The notes beneath the pieces were generated by a model. The model made no database searches, was not told the DNA's origin, and was given only the letters and a program-made list of their open reading frames with translations. 64,000 nucleotides of DNA from Sutcliffiella cohnii (GTDB taxonomy: Bacteria > Bacillota > Bacilli > Bacillales > Bacillaceae_I): positions 264,001-328,000 of the forward strand of contig NZ_CP018866.1 of the NCBI RefSeq assembly GCF_002250055.1, written 5' to 3'. Shown here in pieces: positions 1 to 8,918 of this stretch. Each line of letters starts with the position of its first letter. The first letter of the stretch is position 1. The translations under genes were made by a program, and so were the position numbers.

Positions 1-48
1 TGTTACGTATAAAAATGATTGTTAACGGTTACATGAGGGTGTGGAAAA

Positions 49-951
49 ATGGATCAATTTAACGACATATATAAACAACTAAATATGACAGATAACTGGC
101 TCAACGCCTTTTATCGAATTCAAGGGCTAGAGTCGTATGAGTTTCCATTTCATTCCCATCACGAATATGAAATCTATTTTTTCTGCTCAGGTGATTGTAA
201 ATATTTAATAAATAACCACATTTATGAATTAGAGCCTGGCGACATTATTTTGTTAGATGGGTTAACGTTGCATAAACCAAATCCGAATAAAAATACGGCT
301 TATACGAGAAGTATGCTTCATTTTTCACCAGATTGGGTGAAGGAGCTTTTACCTTCTTTAGGAATACCGAATCTACTTGATCCATTTCGAAAGCTCAACA
401 ATTTTTTAATTCGAACAGGCTATAACGAGTCAGGTCAATATGTTGACGAAAAAATGAAAAGAATTGCAATGATGCAGTCCCAATTAGGGGAAGAAAAGCA
501 ACGAACAGGTAAAGAGAATGAAGTACTAAAAGCAGAAGTAAAACTGGAACTCATTCAGTTATTAGTCAAAATTTATAAAATGAGCCAAGAAGAATTAGCT
601 CAAGTGTCCAATAAGAAATCAGAAAAAGAGTTACATGCTGAAAATATCGCAACATGGATTAATGACCATTTTAAAGAAAAGATTAGTTTAGATCGCCTAG
701 CGGAAGAACTAAATCTTAGTAAATATTACGCTTCCCATGTGTTTAAAGAAGTTACCGGTTTTACCGTGATGGAATATGTAATGGGATGCAGGTTAAGAGA
801 AGTGAAATTTTTATTAGAAACGAAGCCAAAAGAAACGTTGGCCGACATTTCAAGAGAAGTAGGATTTGAAAGTGTCGCCCACTTTAGTCGATTTTTTAAA
901 GAAAAAGTCGGGATGACACCGTCTCAATATCGTAAAACAAGATTACAGTAA
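49..951 (+). CDS. AraC family transcriptional regulator
   Basis: A 300-residue protein with an N-terminal cupin-like sensing domain (roughly residues 1-150; HSHHEYEIYFF and the ELEPGDIILL turn are typical) and a C-terminal AraC double helix-turn-helix (about 200-300, ending in FESVAHFSRFFKEKVGMTPSQYRK, the family signature shown here in part). The ATG follows a GAGGGTGTGG ribosome site. It lies 23 bp before two sugar-isomerase and oxidoreductase genes on the same strand, so it probably activates that cluster in response to a sugar ligand. The ligand cannot be read from the sequence. Confidence 0.9.
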   Translation: MDQFNDIYKQLNMTDNWLNAFYRIQGLESYEFPFHSHHEYEIYFFCSGDCKYLINNHIYELEPGDIILLDGLTLHKPNPNKNTAYTRSMLHFSPDWVKELLPSLGIPNLLDPFRKLNNFLIRTGYNESGQYVDEKMKRIAMMQSQLGEEKQRTGKENEVLKAEVKLELIQLLVKIYKMSQEELAQVSNKKSEKELHAENIATWINDHFKEKISLDRLAEELNLSKYYASHVFKEVTGFTVMEYVMGCRLREVKFLLETKPKETLADISREVGFESVAHFSRFFKEKVGMTPSQYRKTRLQ

Positions 952-974
952 TTGCTTTAAGGGAGGAAGACTTA

Positions 975-1862
975 ATGTTTGAAGGAATCCATATTTCAGG
1001 TTTTTCTGATGAAATTTCATCAGACTTTAACACTCAGTTAGAAGTTGTCGCTAATCTTGGGATGAACTATATATCACTACGTGGTATTGATGGAAAAAAT
1101 ATTGGGGATTTTACAGCAGATGAAGTAAAAGAATCTGTACTACCAAGGTTAAATGCTGCTGGAATTAAAGTATCTTCTGTCGGTTCTCCAATTGGAAAAG
1201 TGTTCATTAATGATGAAGAAGGCTTTGAAAAGCAAAAAAGTATGCTAGAAGAGCTTTGTCAAATTAGTAAATTACTAGATTGCAAGTACATTCGAATTTT
1301 TAGTTTTTATATACCTAAAGGAGAAAATCCAGACGGATATCGCGATGCTGTCGTTAGCAAAGTGAAAGAATTTGCTCAAATTGCTGAGAAGCACAACATC
1401 GTTCTTTTACATGAAAACGAGAAAGATATTTTCGGTGATATTGGCAGACGTTGTGACGACCTATTAAGATCTGTGGATTCTCCAAGCTTTAAAGCAATTT
1501 TCGACTTCGCTAACTTCGTTCAATGTGGAGAAGATACACAAGTTTGTTACGACCTACTAAAAGATTTAGTAGAGTACATTCATATAAAAGATGCAGTAAC
1601 AACAGATAGTCAAAACGTTGTATGTGGTACAGGGGAAGGAAAGATACCTGAAATTTTAGAACAAGCTATTTCCTCTGGATATAAAGGGTTCTTAACATTA
1701 GAACCACATTTAGTACTTTTCGACTCATTAAAAGATTTAGAGTTAGAAGATGCTACAGAAGTAATTAAAGATGATAAAGGTTTAGACGGTGCTGGCGGTT
1801 ATAAGCTTCAATACGAAGCTCTATTAAATATACTAAATCAAATCGAAAGTAAGGGGGAGTAA
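975..1862 (+). CDS. sugar phosphate isomerase/epimerase family TIM barrel
   Basis: A 295-residue AP-endonuclease-2-like TIM barrel. The barrel motifs are visible: LLHENEKDIFG (metal-binding Glu region, about residue 157), FDFANFVQCG (about 188), YIHIKD and FLTLEPH near the C terminus. The family includes xylose-isomerase-like and inosose dehydratase (IolE/IolH) enzymes and the DgpC-type 3-keto-glycoside lyases; the exact substrate is unknown. A strong site (GGGAGGAAG) precedes the ATG. The stop lies 2 bp before the next ATG, so it is translated as an operon with the following oxidoreductase. Confidence 0.88.
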   Translation: MFEGIHISGFSDEISSDFNTQLEVVANLGMNYISLRGIDGKNIGDFTADEVKESVLPRLNAAGIKVSSVGSPIGKVFINDEEGFEKQKSMLEELCQISKLLDCKYIRIFSFYIPKGENPDGYRDAVVSKVKEFAQIAEKHNIVLLHENEKDIFGDIGRRCDDLLRSVDSPSFKAIFDFANFVQCGEDTQVCYDLLKDLVEYIHIKDAVTTDSQNVVCGTGEGKIPEILEQAISSGYKGFLTLEPHLVLFDSLKDLELEDATEVIKDDKGLDGAGGYKLQYEALLNILNQIESKGE

Positions 1863-1864
1863 TA

Positions 1865-3022
1865 ATGAAAAAAGTAAGATTAGGTATTATCGGGTTAGGT
1901 GCACAAGGTGGAGCATATGCAGGGTTTATTAAAGAAGGTAGAGTACCAAACATGGAAATCGGTGCAATTTGTGACATCGATCCAGCTAAAAAGCAAGAAT
2001 CTCAAGAGAAATATCCAGAAGTTCCCTTTTATGATAACTATATTGAAATGTTAGAAAGTGGCGACGTTGATGCAGTTGTAACGTGCGTACCGCATTACTT
2101 ACATCCAGAAATGGGAATCGAGTCTATTAAACGTGATGTCCACGTACTAGTAGAAAAGCCAGCTGGTGTTTATACAAAGCAAGTTAGAGAGTTAAACGAA
2201 TATGCAGCTACAAAACCTGAAGTGAAGTTCGCGATCATGTTCAACCAAAGAACAAACCCACTCTATCAAAAATTAAAAGAAATTATTGATAACGGGGAAA
2301 TCGGTAATATCCGTCGTACAAACTGGATTATTACGAACTGGTGGAGACCACAAGGTTATTATGACCAAAGTGAGTGGAGAGCAACTTGGAGCGGTGAAGG
2401 TGGCGGTGTCCTTGTAAACCAAGCTCCTCACCAATTAGACTTACTACAATGGATTTGTGGAATGCCTGAAAAAGTTTACTCAAACGTAAAATACGGTTAC
2501 CAACGTGACATTGCGGTAGAAGACGAAGTAACAGCTGTATTAGACTACGGAAATGGTGCGACTGGTGTATTCGTTACTTGTACACATGACGTTGTCGGAA
2601 CAGACCGCTTTGAAATCCTTGGAGATAAAGGGAAAATCGTTGTGGAAGATAGCAAAAAAGTAACGATTAAACGTTTAAATAAACCAGAAAACGAAATGAG
2701 CGCAAGCATGAGCATGCAAGATGTGATGAGAATCTTCATGGGTGGCAGCACAGATGATATTTATAGTGAAGAAGTATTAGAGTTCGGTAGTGCATGGGGC
2801 GTTCAACACTCCGCAGTATTAGAAAACTTCGCGGCAGCTATTTTAGATGGAACAGATCTTTTAGCTCCTGGTAGCGATGGTATTTTCGGAGTACGTTTAG
2901 CGAATGCGATTCACTTATCTAGCTGGTTAGGTAAAGAAGTAGAAACGTCATTTGACGAGGATGTATTCCTTGCAGAGCTAAATAAAAAAATTGAAGAAGA
3001 AAAGAAAGTAGAAGTAAAGTAA
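1865..3022 (+). CDS. Gfo/Idh/MocA family NAD(P)-dependent oxidoreductase
   Basis: A 385-residue protein with an N-terminal Rossmann fold (GIIGLGAQGG, residues 8-17), the family motif VEKPAG (about residue 96) and the catalytic GGGVLVNQAPHQLDL segment (about residue 180), where the His of HQLD is the usual general base. The C-terminal domain is the usual large sheet. Members oxidise a secondary alcohol of a sugar or cyclitol with NAD(P). The gene is packed 2 bp after the isomerase and is followed by a hairpin and then a second paralogue, which suggests consecutive steps on the same or related sugars. Confidence 0.9.
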   Translation: MKKVRLGIIGLGAQGGAYAGFIKEGRVPNMEIGAICDIDPAKKQESQEKYPEVPFYDNYIEMLESGDVDAVVTCVPHYLHPEMGIESIKRDVHVLVEKPAGVYTKQVRELNEYAATKPEVKFAIMFNQRTNPLYQKLKEIIDNGEIGNIRRTNWIITNWWRPQGYYDQSEWRATWSGEGGGVLVNQAPHQLDLLQWICGMPEKVYSNVKYGYQRDIAVEDEVTAVLDYGNGATGVFVTCTHDVVGTDRFEILGDKGKIVVEDSKKVTIKRLNKPENEMSASMSMQDVMRIFMGGSTDDIYSEEVLEFGSAWGVQHSAVLENFAAAILDGTDLLAPGSDGIFGVRLANAIHLSSWLGKEVETSFDEDVFLAELNKKIEEEKKVEVK

Positions 3023-3038
3023 ACTTCATAAAAGACAG

Positions 3039-3072
3039 ACGAACTTAAGGCGCAATTTCCCCTTAAGTTCGT
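3039..3072 (+). terminator. Internal hairpin between the two oxidoreductase genes
   Basis: ACGAACTTAAGG and CCTTAAGTTCGT form a perfect 12-bp inverted repeat with a 10-nt loop, followed by only a short T stretch (TTTCC). It may be a partial terminator or an mRNA stability element that lowers expression of the downstream half of the operon. Confidence 0.6.
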
Positions 3073-3092
3073 TTCCTAAAGGGGATCGTCAT

Positions 3093-4097
3093 ATGCTGAA
3101 AATAGCAGTTATAGGTTTAGGAGATATATCTCAAATACACATTCCAGCGATACAAGCTAACCCAAATGTTCAACTTGTTGCCGCATGTGATATAGATGAA
3201 ACGAAAAATGTGTATGACTCTAACATCCAATTTTATACGGATTATGAATCGATGTTAAAAAACGAATCGTTAGACTGTGTTCATATATGTTTACCACACT
3301 ATTTACATTACCCTGTTACAAAAACTTGTGTAGAACATGGCGTGAACGTGTTTCTTGAAAAGCCTCTTGGACTGAACGAGCAAGAAGGATTAGAACTCGT
3401 GAAACTAGAGGAAGCTAATCCAAATGTAAAAATATGCGTTTGCTTCCAAAATCGTTTCAATGAGACGTTTGAAATGCTATACGACGCTGTTCAAACAGAA
3501 AAGTATGGGAAAGTATTAGGTGTGAAAGGGTTAGTAACTTGGTATCGACCGAAGTCTTATTATGAAACGAAACCGTGGCGTGGTCAAATGGACTTAGCAG
3601 GTGGCGGAGTGATGATTAACCAAGCGTTACACACTGTAGATTTAATGCAATTACTAGGTGGAGAAATCGAATCGATTAAAGGCTCTATCGACCAATTGCT
3701 AGACTATAACATTGAAGTGGAAGATACGGCAACTGCTAGAATTCAATTTCGAAATGGCGCAACCGGTTTATTTTTCGCAACAAATTCGAACTATGGTAAC
3801 TCTAGTGTCGAGCTACAAGTTATATTTGAGCACGGCAAGTTAACGATTAAAGACAGTATTTTAACTCGAGTGGATGACGAAGGTAAAAAAGAAAGATTAA
3901 TAGAAGATTCAAGATTACCTGGTACAAAGTTTTACTACGGTGCAAGTCATATGAAGCTCATTCACCATTTTTACAAGTGTATTGCAAATGATACGAACGA
4001 TTATATACATGCGAAAGATGCTTTACCATCCTTAACAATTATCGATGCAATTCGAAAGTCTTCTGAAACTAACAAACGAATTCAAATGGAGGGATAA
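3093..4097 (+). CDS. Gfo/Idh/MocA family oxidoreductase, second paralogue
   Basis: A 334-residue Rossmann oxidoreductase (AVIGLGDISQIH at the N terminus, LEKPLG about residue 92, GGGVMINQALHTVDL about residue 170 with the catalytic His). It is shorter than and clearly divergent from the preceding 385-residue paralogue, so it is not a recent duplicate. GGGGATCGTC before the ATG is the ribosome site. It is followed after 3 bp by another isomerase-like gene. Substrate unknown; the pairing of oxidoreductase and TIM barrel repeats the arrangement just upstream. Confidence 0.88.
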   Translation: MLKIAVIGLGDISQIHIPAIQANPNVQLVAACDIDETKNVYDSNIQFYTDYESMLKNESLDCVHICLPHYLHYPVTKTCVEHGVNVFLEKPLGLNEQEGLELVKLEEANPNVKICVCFQNRFNETFEMLYDAVQTEKYGKVLGVKGLVTWYRPKSYYETKPWRGQMDLAGGGVMINQALHTVDLMQLLGGEIESIKGSIDQLLDYNIEVEDTATARIQFRNGATGLFFATNSNYGNSSVELQVIFEHGKLTIKDSILTRVDDEGKKERLIEDSRLPGTKFYYGASHMKLIHHFYKCIANDTNDYIHAKDALPSLTIIDAIRKSSETNKRIQMEG

Positions 4098-4100
4098 GGA

Positions 4101-4964
4101 ATGAAAAAAGGTAAAATTGGCGTACAAATGATGATGTTAAAAGATAAAGTAGAAGAACTTGGTGTGTACGAGACGATGAAAAAGATACACGGGCTAGGTT
4201 TCAGTGCGGTGGAAGTATCACAAATTCCAATGACAGAAGAAAATGTTGCAGAGTTAAAACGTGCGAGCGAAGACTTCGGAATTGAAATCGCCGCGTTATC
4301 AGCAGCATTAGAACCAATGATGCCAGGAATGCCAGGGGAAACGTTATCTGCTGATTTTGACAAGATCGTAAATGACTGCAAAACGTTAAATTGTAATTTC
4401 CTTCGCATCGGAATGCTACCACTCACAACAATTGGCCATAAAGATAAAATTATGGAATTCGTTCAAAAAGCAGATGAGGTAGCAGAAAGATTAGCAGAGC
4501 ACGGAATTGACCTTTATTACCATAATCACCATATTGAATTCCAAAAATACGACGGCGAATATTTATTCGATATTATTAAAAACAACACATCTAAGCTTGG
4601 CTTTGAAATAGACGTTCATTGGGTTCATAGAGGCGGCTTAAACCCGGTTGATGTAATTCGTAAATACGAAGGACGCGTTTCATTAATTCACTTAAAAGAT
4701 TACCGTATTGGTCAAATGGACTTAAGTGTAATGGAAGGCGGATTTGATAGAGATAAGTTCTTCCAAGCGTTTAATAATACAGTTCAATTCGCAGAGCTTG
4801 GCCAAGGTAGTTTAGACTTTAACGCGATTATTGATGCTGGCCTAGAAAGTGGATCTCAATACTTCTTAATCGAGCAAGACGACGTATACGGACGCGATCC
4901 ATTCGATTGCTTAAAAGACTCAGCAGAACATTTAAGAAGCATCGGATATGCGGATTGGTTTTAA
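4101..4964 (+). CDS. sugar phosphate isomerase/epimerase family TIM barrel, second paralogue
   Basis: A 287-residue TIM barrel with LYYHNHHIEF (about residue 140, metal-ligand region), GFEIDVHWVHRGG (about 172), SLIHLKDYRIGQ (about 195) and FLIEQDD near the C terminus. This pattern fits the IolE-like branch and the 3-keto-glycoside lyase-like proteins. It starts 3 bp after the oxidoreductase with AGGGATAAGGA as ribosome site and is the last gene of the operon; a T-rich hairpin follows. The substrate is not deducible. Confidence 0.87.
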   Translation: MKKGKIGVQMMMLKDKVEELGVYETMKKIHGLGFSAVEVSQIPMTEENVAELKRASEDFGIEIAALSAALEPMMPGMPGETLSADFDKIVNDCKTLNCNFLRIGMLPLTTIGHKDKIMEFVQKADEVAERLAEHGIDLYYHNHHIEFQKYDGEYLFDIIKNNTSKLGFEIDVHWVHRGGLNPVDVIRKYEGRVSLIHLKDYRIGQMDLSVMEGGFDRDKFFQAFNNTVQFAELGQGSLDFNAIIDAGLESGSQYFLIEQDDVYGRDPFDCLKDSAEHLRSIGYADWF

Positions 4965-4982
4965 TAGATAAATAAACTTATT

Positions 4983-5014
4983 GGGAAGGCCTTTGTATAG
5001 GGTCTTCTTTTTTT
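4983..5014 (+). terminator. Rho-independent terminator of the AraC-oxidoreductase operon
   Basis: GGAAGGCC and GGTCTTC(C-like) arms around a TTTGTATA loop, followed by a run of seven or more T. Confidence 0.75.
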
Positions 5015-5043
5015 GGCTCTGTCTAATTGCGACTGGAATCTAT

Positions 5044-6130
5044 CTGTAGTTGTTCAGATATGAGCGGATGTTGACCAGAAACTGTAGGTTGTTGAACAGA
5101 ATCGGCGTTGTGTTGTTTAGAAAGTGAGAATGCATAGGATATGACTGTCTGGAAGAGTAGTAATTGTTCAGATATGAGCGGATGTTGACCAGAAACTGCA
5201 GGTTATTGAACAGAACCGGCGTTGTGTTGTTTAGAAAATGTGAATGCATAGGAAATGTACGTCTGGAAGAGGGGGAGTTGTTCAGAATGAATCGGATGTT
5301 GTCCAGAAACTGCAGGTTATTGAACAGAATCGGCATCGTGTTGTTTAGAAAGTGAGAACGCATAGGAAATGTGCGTCTGGAAGAGAAGTAGTTGTTCAGA
5401 TTTGATCGGATGTTGACCAGAAACTGCAGGGTATTGAACAGAATCGACGTTTTGTTGTTCAGAAAGTGAGAACGCATATGGAATGTACGTCTGGCCGAGG
5501 AGTAGTTGTTCAGAATTGATCGGATGTTGAACAGAAACTGTAGGTTATTGAACAGAACCGGCGTTGTGTTGTTTAGAAAATGTGAATGCATAAGAAATGT
5601 ACGTTAGGAAGAGAAGTAGTTGTTCAGATTTAATTGGATGTTGACCAGAAACTGTAGGTTATTGAACAGAACCGGCGTTGTGTTGTTTAGAAAATGTGAA
5701 TGCATAGGAATGTACAACTGGAAGAGGAGTAGTTGTTCAGAATGAATCGGATGTTGACCAGAAACTGTAGGTTATTGAACAGAACCGGCGTTGTGTTGTT
5801 TAGAAAGTGAGAACGCATAGGAGATGTACGTATGACCGAGGAGTAGTTGTTCAGACTGAATCGGATGTTGAACAGAAGTTTCAAGATATTGAACAGAACC
5901 GGCATTGTGTTGTTCAGAAATTGAGAATGCATAGGAAATGTACGTATGACCATGTAGTAGTTGTTCAAATTTGATTGGATGTTGAACAGAAACTGCAGGT
6001 TATTGAACAGAACCGGCGTTGTGTTGTTTAGAAAATGTGAATGCATAGGGAATGTACAACTGGAAGAGGAGTAGTTGTTCAGAATGAATCGGATGTTGGC
6101 CAGAAACTGCAAGATATTGGACAGAACCAG
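5044..6130. repeat. 114-bp tandem array, TTGNNCAGAA keyword family
   Basis: Ten units start with TTGTTCA at 5050, 5164, 5278, 5392, 5506, 5620, 5733, 5847, 5961 and 6075, a spacing of 114 bp (once 113). Inside each unit the keyword TTGNNCAGAA (last copy TTGTTTAGAA) recurs every 21 bp three times, then a 51-bp linker ending near GAGTAG closes the unit. Because 114 is a multiple of three, long open frames appear on both strands, but they lack ribosome sites and convincing protein features. This region holds no gene I can support. Confidence 0.92.
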
Positions 6131-6140
6131 TCTGTTGGAG

Positions 6141-6560
6141 CCTAGAACAAGCTTGTGGACGCACATAAAAGGAAAGATAACCCACATAAATAAAAGCGTA
6201 ACCCACATAAAAGAGTGGTTAATGCACATAAACGTCGGAGAAAGCCTAGAACAAGCTGTTGGACGCACATAAAAGGAAAGATAACCCACATAAATAAAAG
6301 CGTAACCCACATAAAAGAGCGGTTAATGCACATAAACGTTGGAGAAAGCCTAGAACAAGCTGTTGGACGCACATAAAAGGAAAGATAACCCACATAAATA
6401 AAAGCGTAACCCACATAAAACAGCGGTTAATGCACATAAACGTCGGAGAAAGCCTAGAACAAGCTGTTGGACGCACAAAAAAGGAAAGATAACCCACATA
6501 AATAAAAGCGTAACCCACATAAAGGAGCGGTTAATACACATGAACAGAGGGAGAGCGTAG
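6141..6560. repeat. 104-bp tandem array, CACATAAA keyword family
   Basis: Four units begin with CCTAGAACAAGC at 6141, 6245, 6349 and 6453, exactly 104 bp apart. Each holds four CACATAAA keywords spaced 21, 21 and 21 bp, then a 41-bp linker. The array sits inside the CAGAA-type array: CAGAA units flank it on both sides. Identity between units is very high, which suggests recent expansion. Confidence 0.92.
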
Positions 6561-6565
6561 AAAAA

Positions 6566-6770
6566 GGATAGGGAATGTACGACTGACCGAGGTGAAGTGG
6601 TTCAGAACCGACCGGAAGTGGAACAGAACCAGGTTCGAGCGGAACAGAGTAAAAATTGGCTCGGAAATGCACGCCTAGACCATACGTAGTGGTTCACAAC
6701 CAAACACAAGTGAAACAGAAACCCGAACAAGTGAAACAGAACCCAGTTTGAGCGGTATAGAAGAGAAAAC
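6566..6770. repeat. Degenerate CAGAA-type repeat units
   Basis: After the CACATAAA block the 21-bp rhythm resumes with GTGGTTCAGAA, GTGGAACAGAA, GCGGAACAGA, then a linker of about 50 bp and a second set (GTGGTTCACAA, GTGAAACAGAA, GTGAAACAGAA, GCGGTATAGAA). These are diverged copies of the same architecture as at 5.0-6.1 kb, with GTG in place of TTG. Confidence 0.8.
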
Positions 6771-6914
6771 AACATTAAAAAAATCCACGCCCGAACCAGT
6801 CGTAGTATTACAAAATCAAGCTGATATTAACGAGAAACGAAATGCTGTTTTACCAAACCTCCTGCTCACCTCTAGGACGTGTAAAAAAAATATTTTTAGA
6901 ACTTTCAAAATATA

Positions 6915-6943
6915 TTGACACCGTATAAAGATGGTGGTAATCT
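6915..6943 (+). promoter_or_regulatory. Sigma-A promoter of GPH transporter 1
   Basis: TTGACA (6915-6920), a 17-bp spacer and TAATCT (6938-6943). The same promoter with the same spacing and nearly the same flanks precedes the second transporter at 8745. Confidence 0.88.
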
Positions 6944-6955
6944 AATTTTAATCAT

Positions 6956-6980
6956 TTAGTTAGTTTAATGAACTAACTAA
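6956..6980. promoter_or_regulatory. XylR/ROK-type operator of transporter 1
   Basis: A perfect dyad, TTAGTTAGTT and AACTAACTAA separated by 5 bp (25 bp in total), lies 12 bp after the -10 box where it would block transcription. The B. subtilis xyl operator has the same length and the same TTAGTT...AACTAA ends. The divergent ROK repressor at 10.6-11.8 kb is the likely ligand. Confidence 0.85.
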
Positions 6981-7025
6981 TATTGTTAAACGAACTAGAA
7001 TGGTTCGTTAATTTTAGATTGCGTA

Positions 7026-7039
7026 TGAAAGGGCTTACA
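7026..7039. promoter_or_regulatory. cre-like palindrome with central GG
   Basis: TGAAAGGGCTTACA resembles the CcpA catabolite-repression site (TGWAARCGYTWNCW) except for G where the central C is expected. Equivalent sites with the same GG centre occur at 8859 and 11991. Confidence 0.5.
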
Positions 7040-7091
7040 ACTTAAAGAAAGGGTTGAAGGGGTAAAGGGGTTTAGTGGTTCAATCGTAAAA

Positions 7092-7105
7092 TGTAAACGT
7101 ATTCA
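7092..7105 (+). promoter_or_regulatory. cre site (CcpA) in the leader of transporter 1
   Basis: TGTAAACGTATTCA matches the CcpA consensus TGWAARCGYTWNCW at 13 of 14 positions and lies 40 bp before the start codon, downstream of the promoter, a normal roadblock position for catabolite repression. A matching TGTAAGCGTATTC occurs in the leader of transporter 2. Confidence 0.65.
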
Positions 7106-7144
7106 AGAATGGCTTCAAAAACATTGATTAATGGGGGGAATCCG

Positions 7145-8611
7145 ATGGGAGCGGTCAATACGACAGTGAATGATCAAAATTATCATTCTTCAAAACTTTG
7201 GAAGATAGGTTTTTTTGCATTAAATAATACGGCTACTAACTTTTATCTATTCGCAATGGGGTTTGTTGCTTACTATGCAACTGGAATAGCTGGTTTGACA
7301 GTAGTAGTTGTAAGTACAATTTTAACGGCAATGCGTTTATTTGATGGGGTAACGGACCCAATCATTGGATTCGTTATTGACAAGACGGAATCAAAGTTTG
7401 GAAAGTTTAGGCCGTTAATGATACTCGGAAATATTATTTTAGCTGGGTCTGTCATTATTATGTATAGTGTCACCCATCTTTTACCTACTAATTTGCAATT
7501 GTTATTTTTTATCTTCATTTATGCCATTCACATTATCGGCTACACTTTACAAACTGCCGTAACAAAAGCAGCTCAAACTGTTTTAACAAATCATCCAAAG
7601 CAACGCCCGCTATTCTCCATATTTGATGCAACATACAACGTTGGATTATTTACTGGTATGCAAATTGTTGTCGCATCTTATTTAGTACCGAAATACGGTG
7701 GCTTCGAAATGGGGCTATTCTTAGAGTTAAATGCATACGCAATCATCGCTTCCGCAGTTTTCACAGTACTCGCAGTAATCGGTATTTGGGACAAAGATCG
7801 TAAAGAATATTTCGGTTTAGCTGAGCAAACAGTGGAAACGAAATTCCGTGATTACTGGCCAATACTAAAAGGAAATCGTCCACTTCAAATGTTAGTCATC
7901 TCTGCATCATCTGATAAGCTTGCTGGTAGTATCGTAAGACAACCTGCAGTACACATCATTTTCTTCGGGATTATGATGGGGAATTATGCACTAAGTGGTA
8001 CCGTGTCTTTAGTTACACTTATTCCAACTCTATTATTAACTTTCTTAGGGATAGGATATGCGAGAAAAAGAGGTTTGAAGAAATCGTTTGTAGCTGGGAC
8101 ATGGTTAGCGCTAATACCGTTTTCCATTTTACTAGTAATGTTCTTCTTCATAGACGCTACACAAATTTCATTAACTAGTTTGAACCTTGTAACGATAGTC
8201 TTCCTAGTTCTTTACTGTATCGGTTTAGGATTTGGTAGTTTAACTGGTAACATGGTTATCCCAATGATTGCCGACTGTTCGGATTATGAAACGAATAAAA
8301 CAGGAAGATTCATCCCAGGAATGTTAGGAACATTATTCTCATTCGTAGATAAATTAATTTCCTCTCTTGCAGCAACTATCGTCGGAGTAGCGCTAGCATC
8401 GATTGGCTTTAGAGAGCAGTTCCCACAAGTGGATGATTCATTAACAACGTCACTACTAATGATCGGGTTACTATTAAAATTCGGATTCCCGATCTTAGGT
8501 TGGATTACTTCATTAATTGCAATGAAATTCTACCCACTAGATGATGTGAAAATGAAAGAAATTCAAGCTGCTATTGCAGAAGTAAAAAACAATGCGAAAG
8601 TAGCTTCATAG
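7145..8611 (+). CDS. GPH family (glycoside-pentoside-hexuronide) sugar cation symporter 1
   Basis: About 488 residues with twelve predicted membrane segments and the GPH features FDGVTDPIIGFVID (about residue 65), KFGKFRP, and DCSDYETNKTGRF in the second half (about residue 375). I chose the ATG at 7145, preceded by GGGGGGAATCCG, over the ATG at 7109, which has no ribosome site. Family members import glycosides, pentosides or hexuronates with Na+ or H+. It is strongly similar to the transporter at 9047, including the promoter region, so the pair arose by tandem duplication. Probably induced by the ROK regulator's ligand and repressed by CcpA. Confidence 0.9.
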   Translation: MGAVNTTVNDQNYHSSKLWKIGFFALNNTATNFYLFAMGFVAYYATGIAGLTVVVVSTILTAMRLFDGVTDPIIGFVIDKTESKFGKFRPLMILGNIILAGSVIIMYSVTHLLPTNLQLLFFIFIYAIHIIGYTLQTAVTKAAQTVLTNHPKQRPLFSIFDATYNVGLFTGMQIVVASYLVPKYGGFEMGLFLELNAYAIIASAVFTVLAVIGIWDKDRKEYFGLAEQTVETKFRDYWPILKGNRPLQMLVISASSDKLAGSIVRQPAVHIIFFGIMMGNYALSGTVSLVTLIPTLLLTFLGIGYARKRGLKKSFVAGTWLALIPFSILLVMFFFIDATQISLTSLNLVTIVFLVLYCIGLGFGSLTGNMVIPMIADCSDYETNKTGRFIPGMLGTLFSFVDKLISSLAATIVGVALASIGFREQFPQVDDSLTTSLLMIGLLLKFGFPILGWITSLIAMKFYPLDDVKMKEIQAAIAEVKNNAKVAS

Positions 8612-8620
8612 ATTAGTGAA

Positions 8621-8652
8621 AATCAGCCTTCTAAATAGGGGGCTGATTTTTC
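8621..8652 (+). terminator. Terminator of transporter 1
   Basis: AATCAGCC and GGCTGATT arms followed by a T run. Confidence 0.8.
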
Positions 8653-8744
8653 GTTGTCGAAGGGCGGTTTTAATCATAATTTTTTCTATTTGTCTATCCT
8701 ATTTTGCACTGTGCAAACAAAATTTTTAGACTCTTCAAAAAGCA

Positions 8745-8773
8745 TTGACAACGCATACATACGGTGATAATCT
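8745..8773 (+). promoter_or_regulatory. Sigma-A promoter of GPH transporter 2
   Basis: TTGACA (8745-8750), 17 bp, TAATCT (8768-8773); a duplicate of the promoter at 6915. The 8612-9046 gap holds this promoter, the operator, cre-like sites and a long leader, and no gene. Confidence 0.88.
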
Positions 8774-8784
8774 ATATTTAATCA

Positions 8785-8809
8785 TTAGTTAGTTTAGTAT
8801 ACTAACTAA
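8785..8809. promoter_or_regulatory. XylR/ROK-type operator of transporter 2
   Basis: TTAGTTAGT and ACTAACTAA, a perfect 9-bp dyad with a 7-bp spacer, total 25 bp, 11 bp downstream of the -10 box, as at transporter 1. Confidence 0.85.
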
Positions 8810-8858
8810 TAGTAAATCAAGGGCGAACTAGCAAAATTCGCTATTTTCAGCGCCGAGA

Positions 8859-8872
8859 TGTAAAGGCTTACA
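8859..8872. promoter_or_regulatory. cre-like palindrome with central GG
   Basis: TGTAAAGGCTTACA; 13 of 14 positions of the palindromic cre core, with GG in place of CG at the centre. Same placement after the operator as the site at 7026. Confidence 0.5.
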
Positions 8873-8918
8873 TATAAAGGGATAAAAAAGAGAGATAGAT
8901 AAACTTTTGTCCTTAAAA

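Noticed and set aside
5040-5591. Long minus-strand open frame of 183 codons (repeating MHSHFLNNTTPVLFNNLQF-type peptide)
   Set aside because: It exists because the 114-bp repeat is a multiple of three. There is no ribosome site, the same peptide-like pattern occurs in other frames, and the sister array of 104-bp units cannot be coding.
6142-6518. Overlapping minus-strand frames starting MGYAFIYVGYLSF
   Set aside because: Produced by the CACATAAA repeat (complement of TTTATGTG); no ribosome site and low-complexity content.
7109-7144. Longer start for transporter 1 (MASKTLINGGNP)
   Set aside because: No ribosome site before 7109, and the ribosome site of the ATG at 7145 lies inside this segment.
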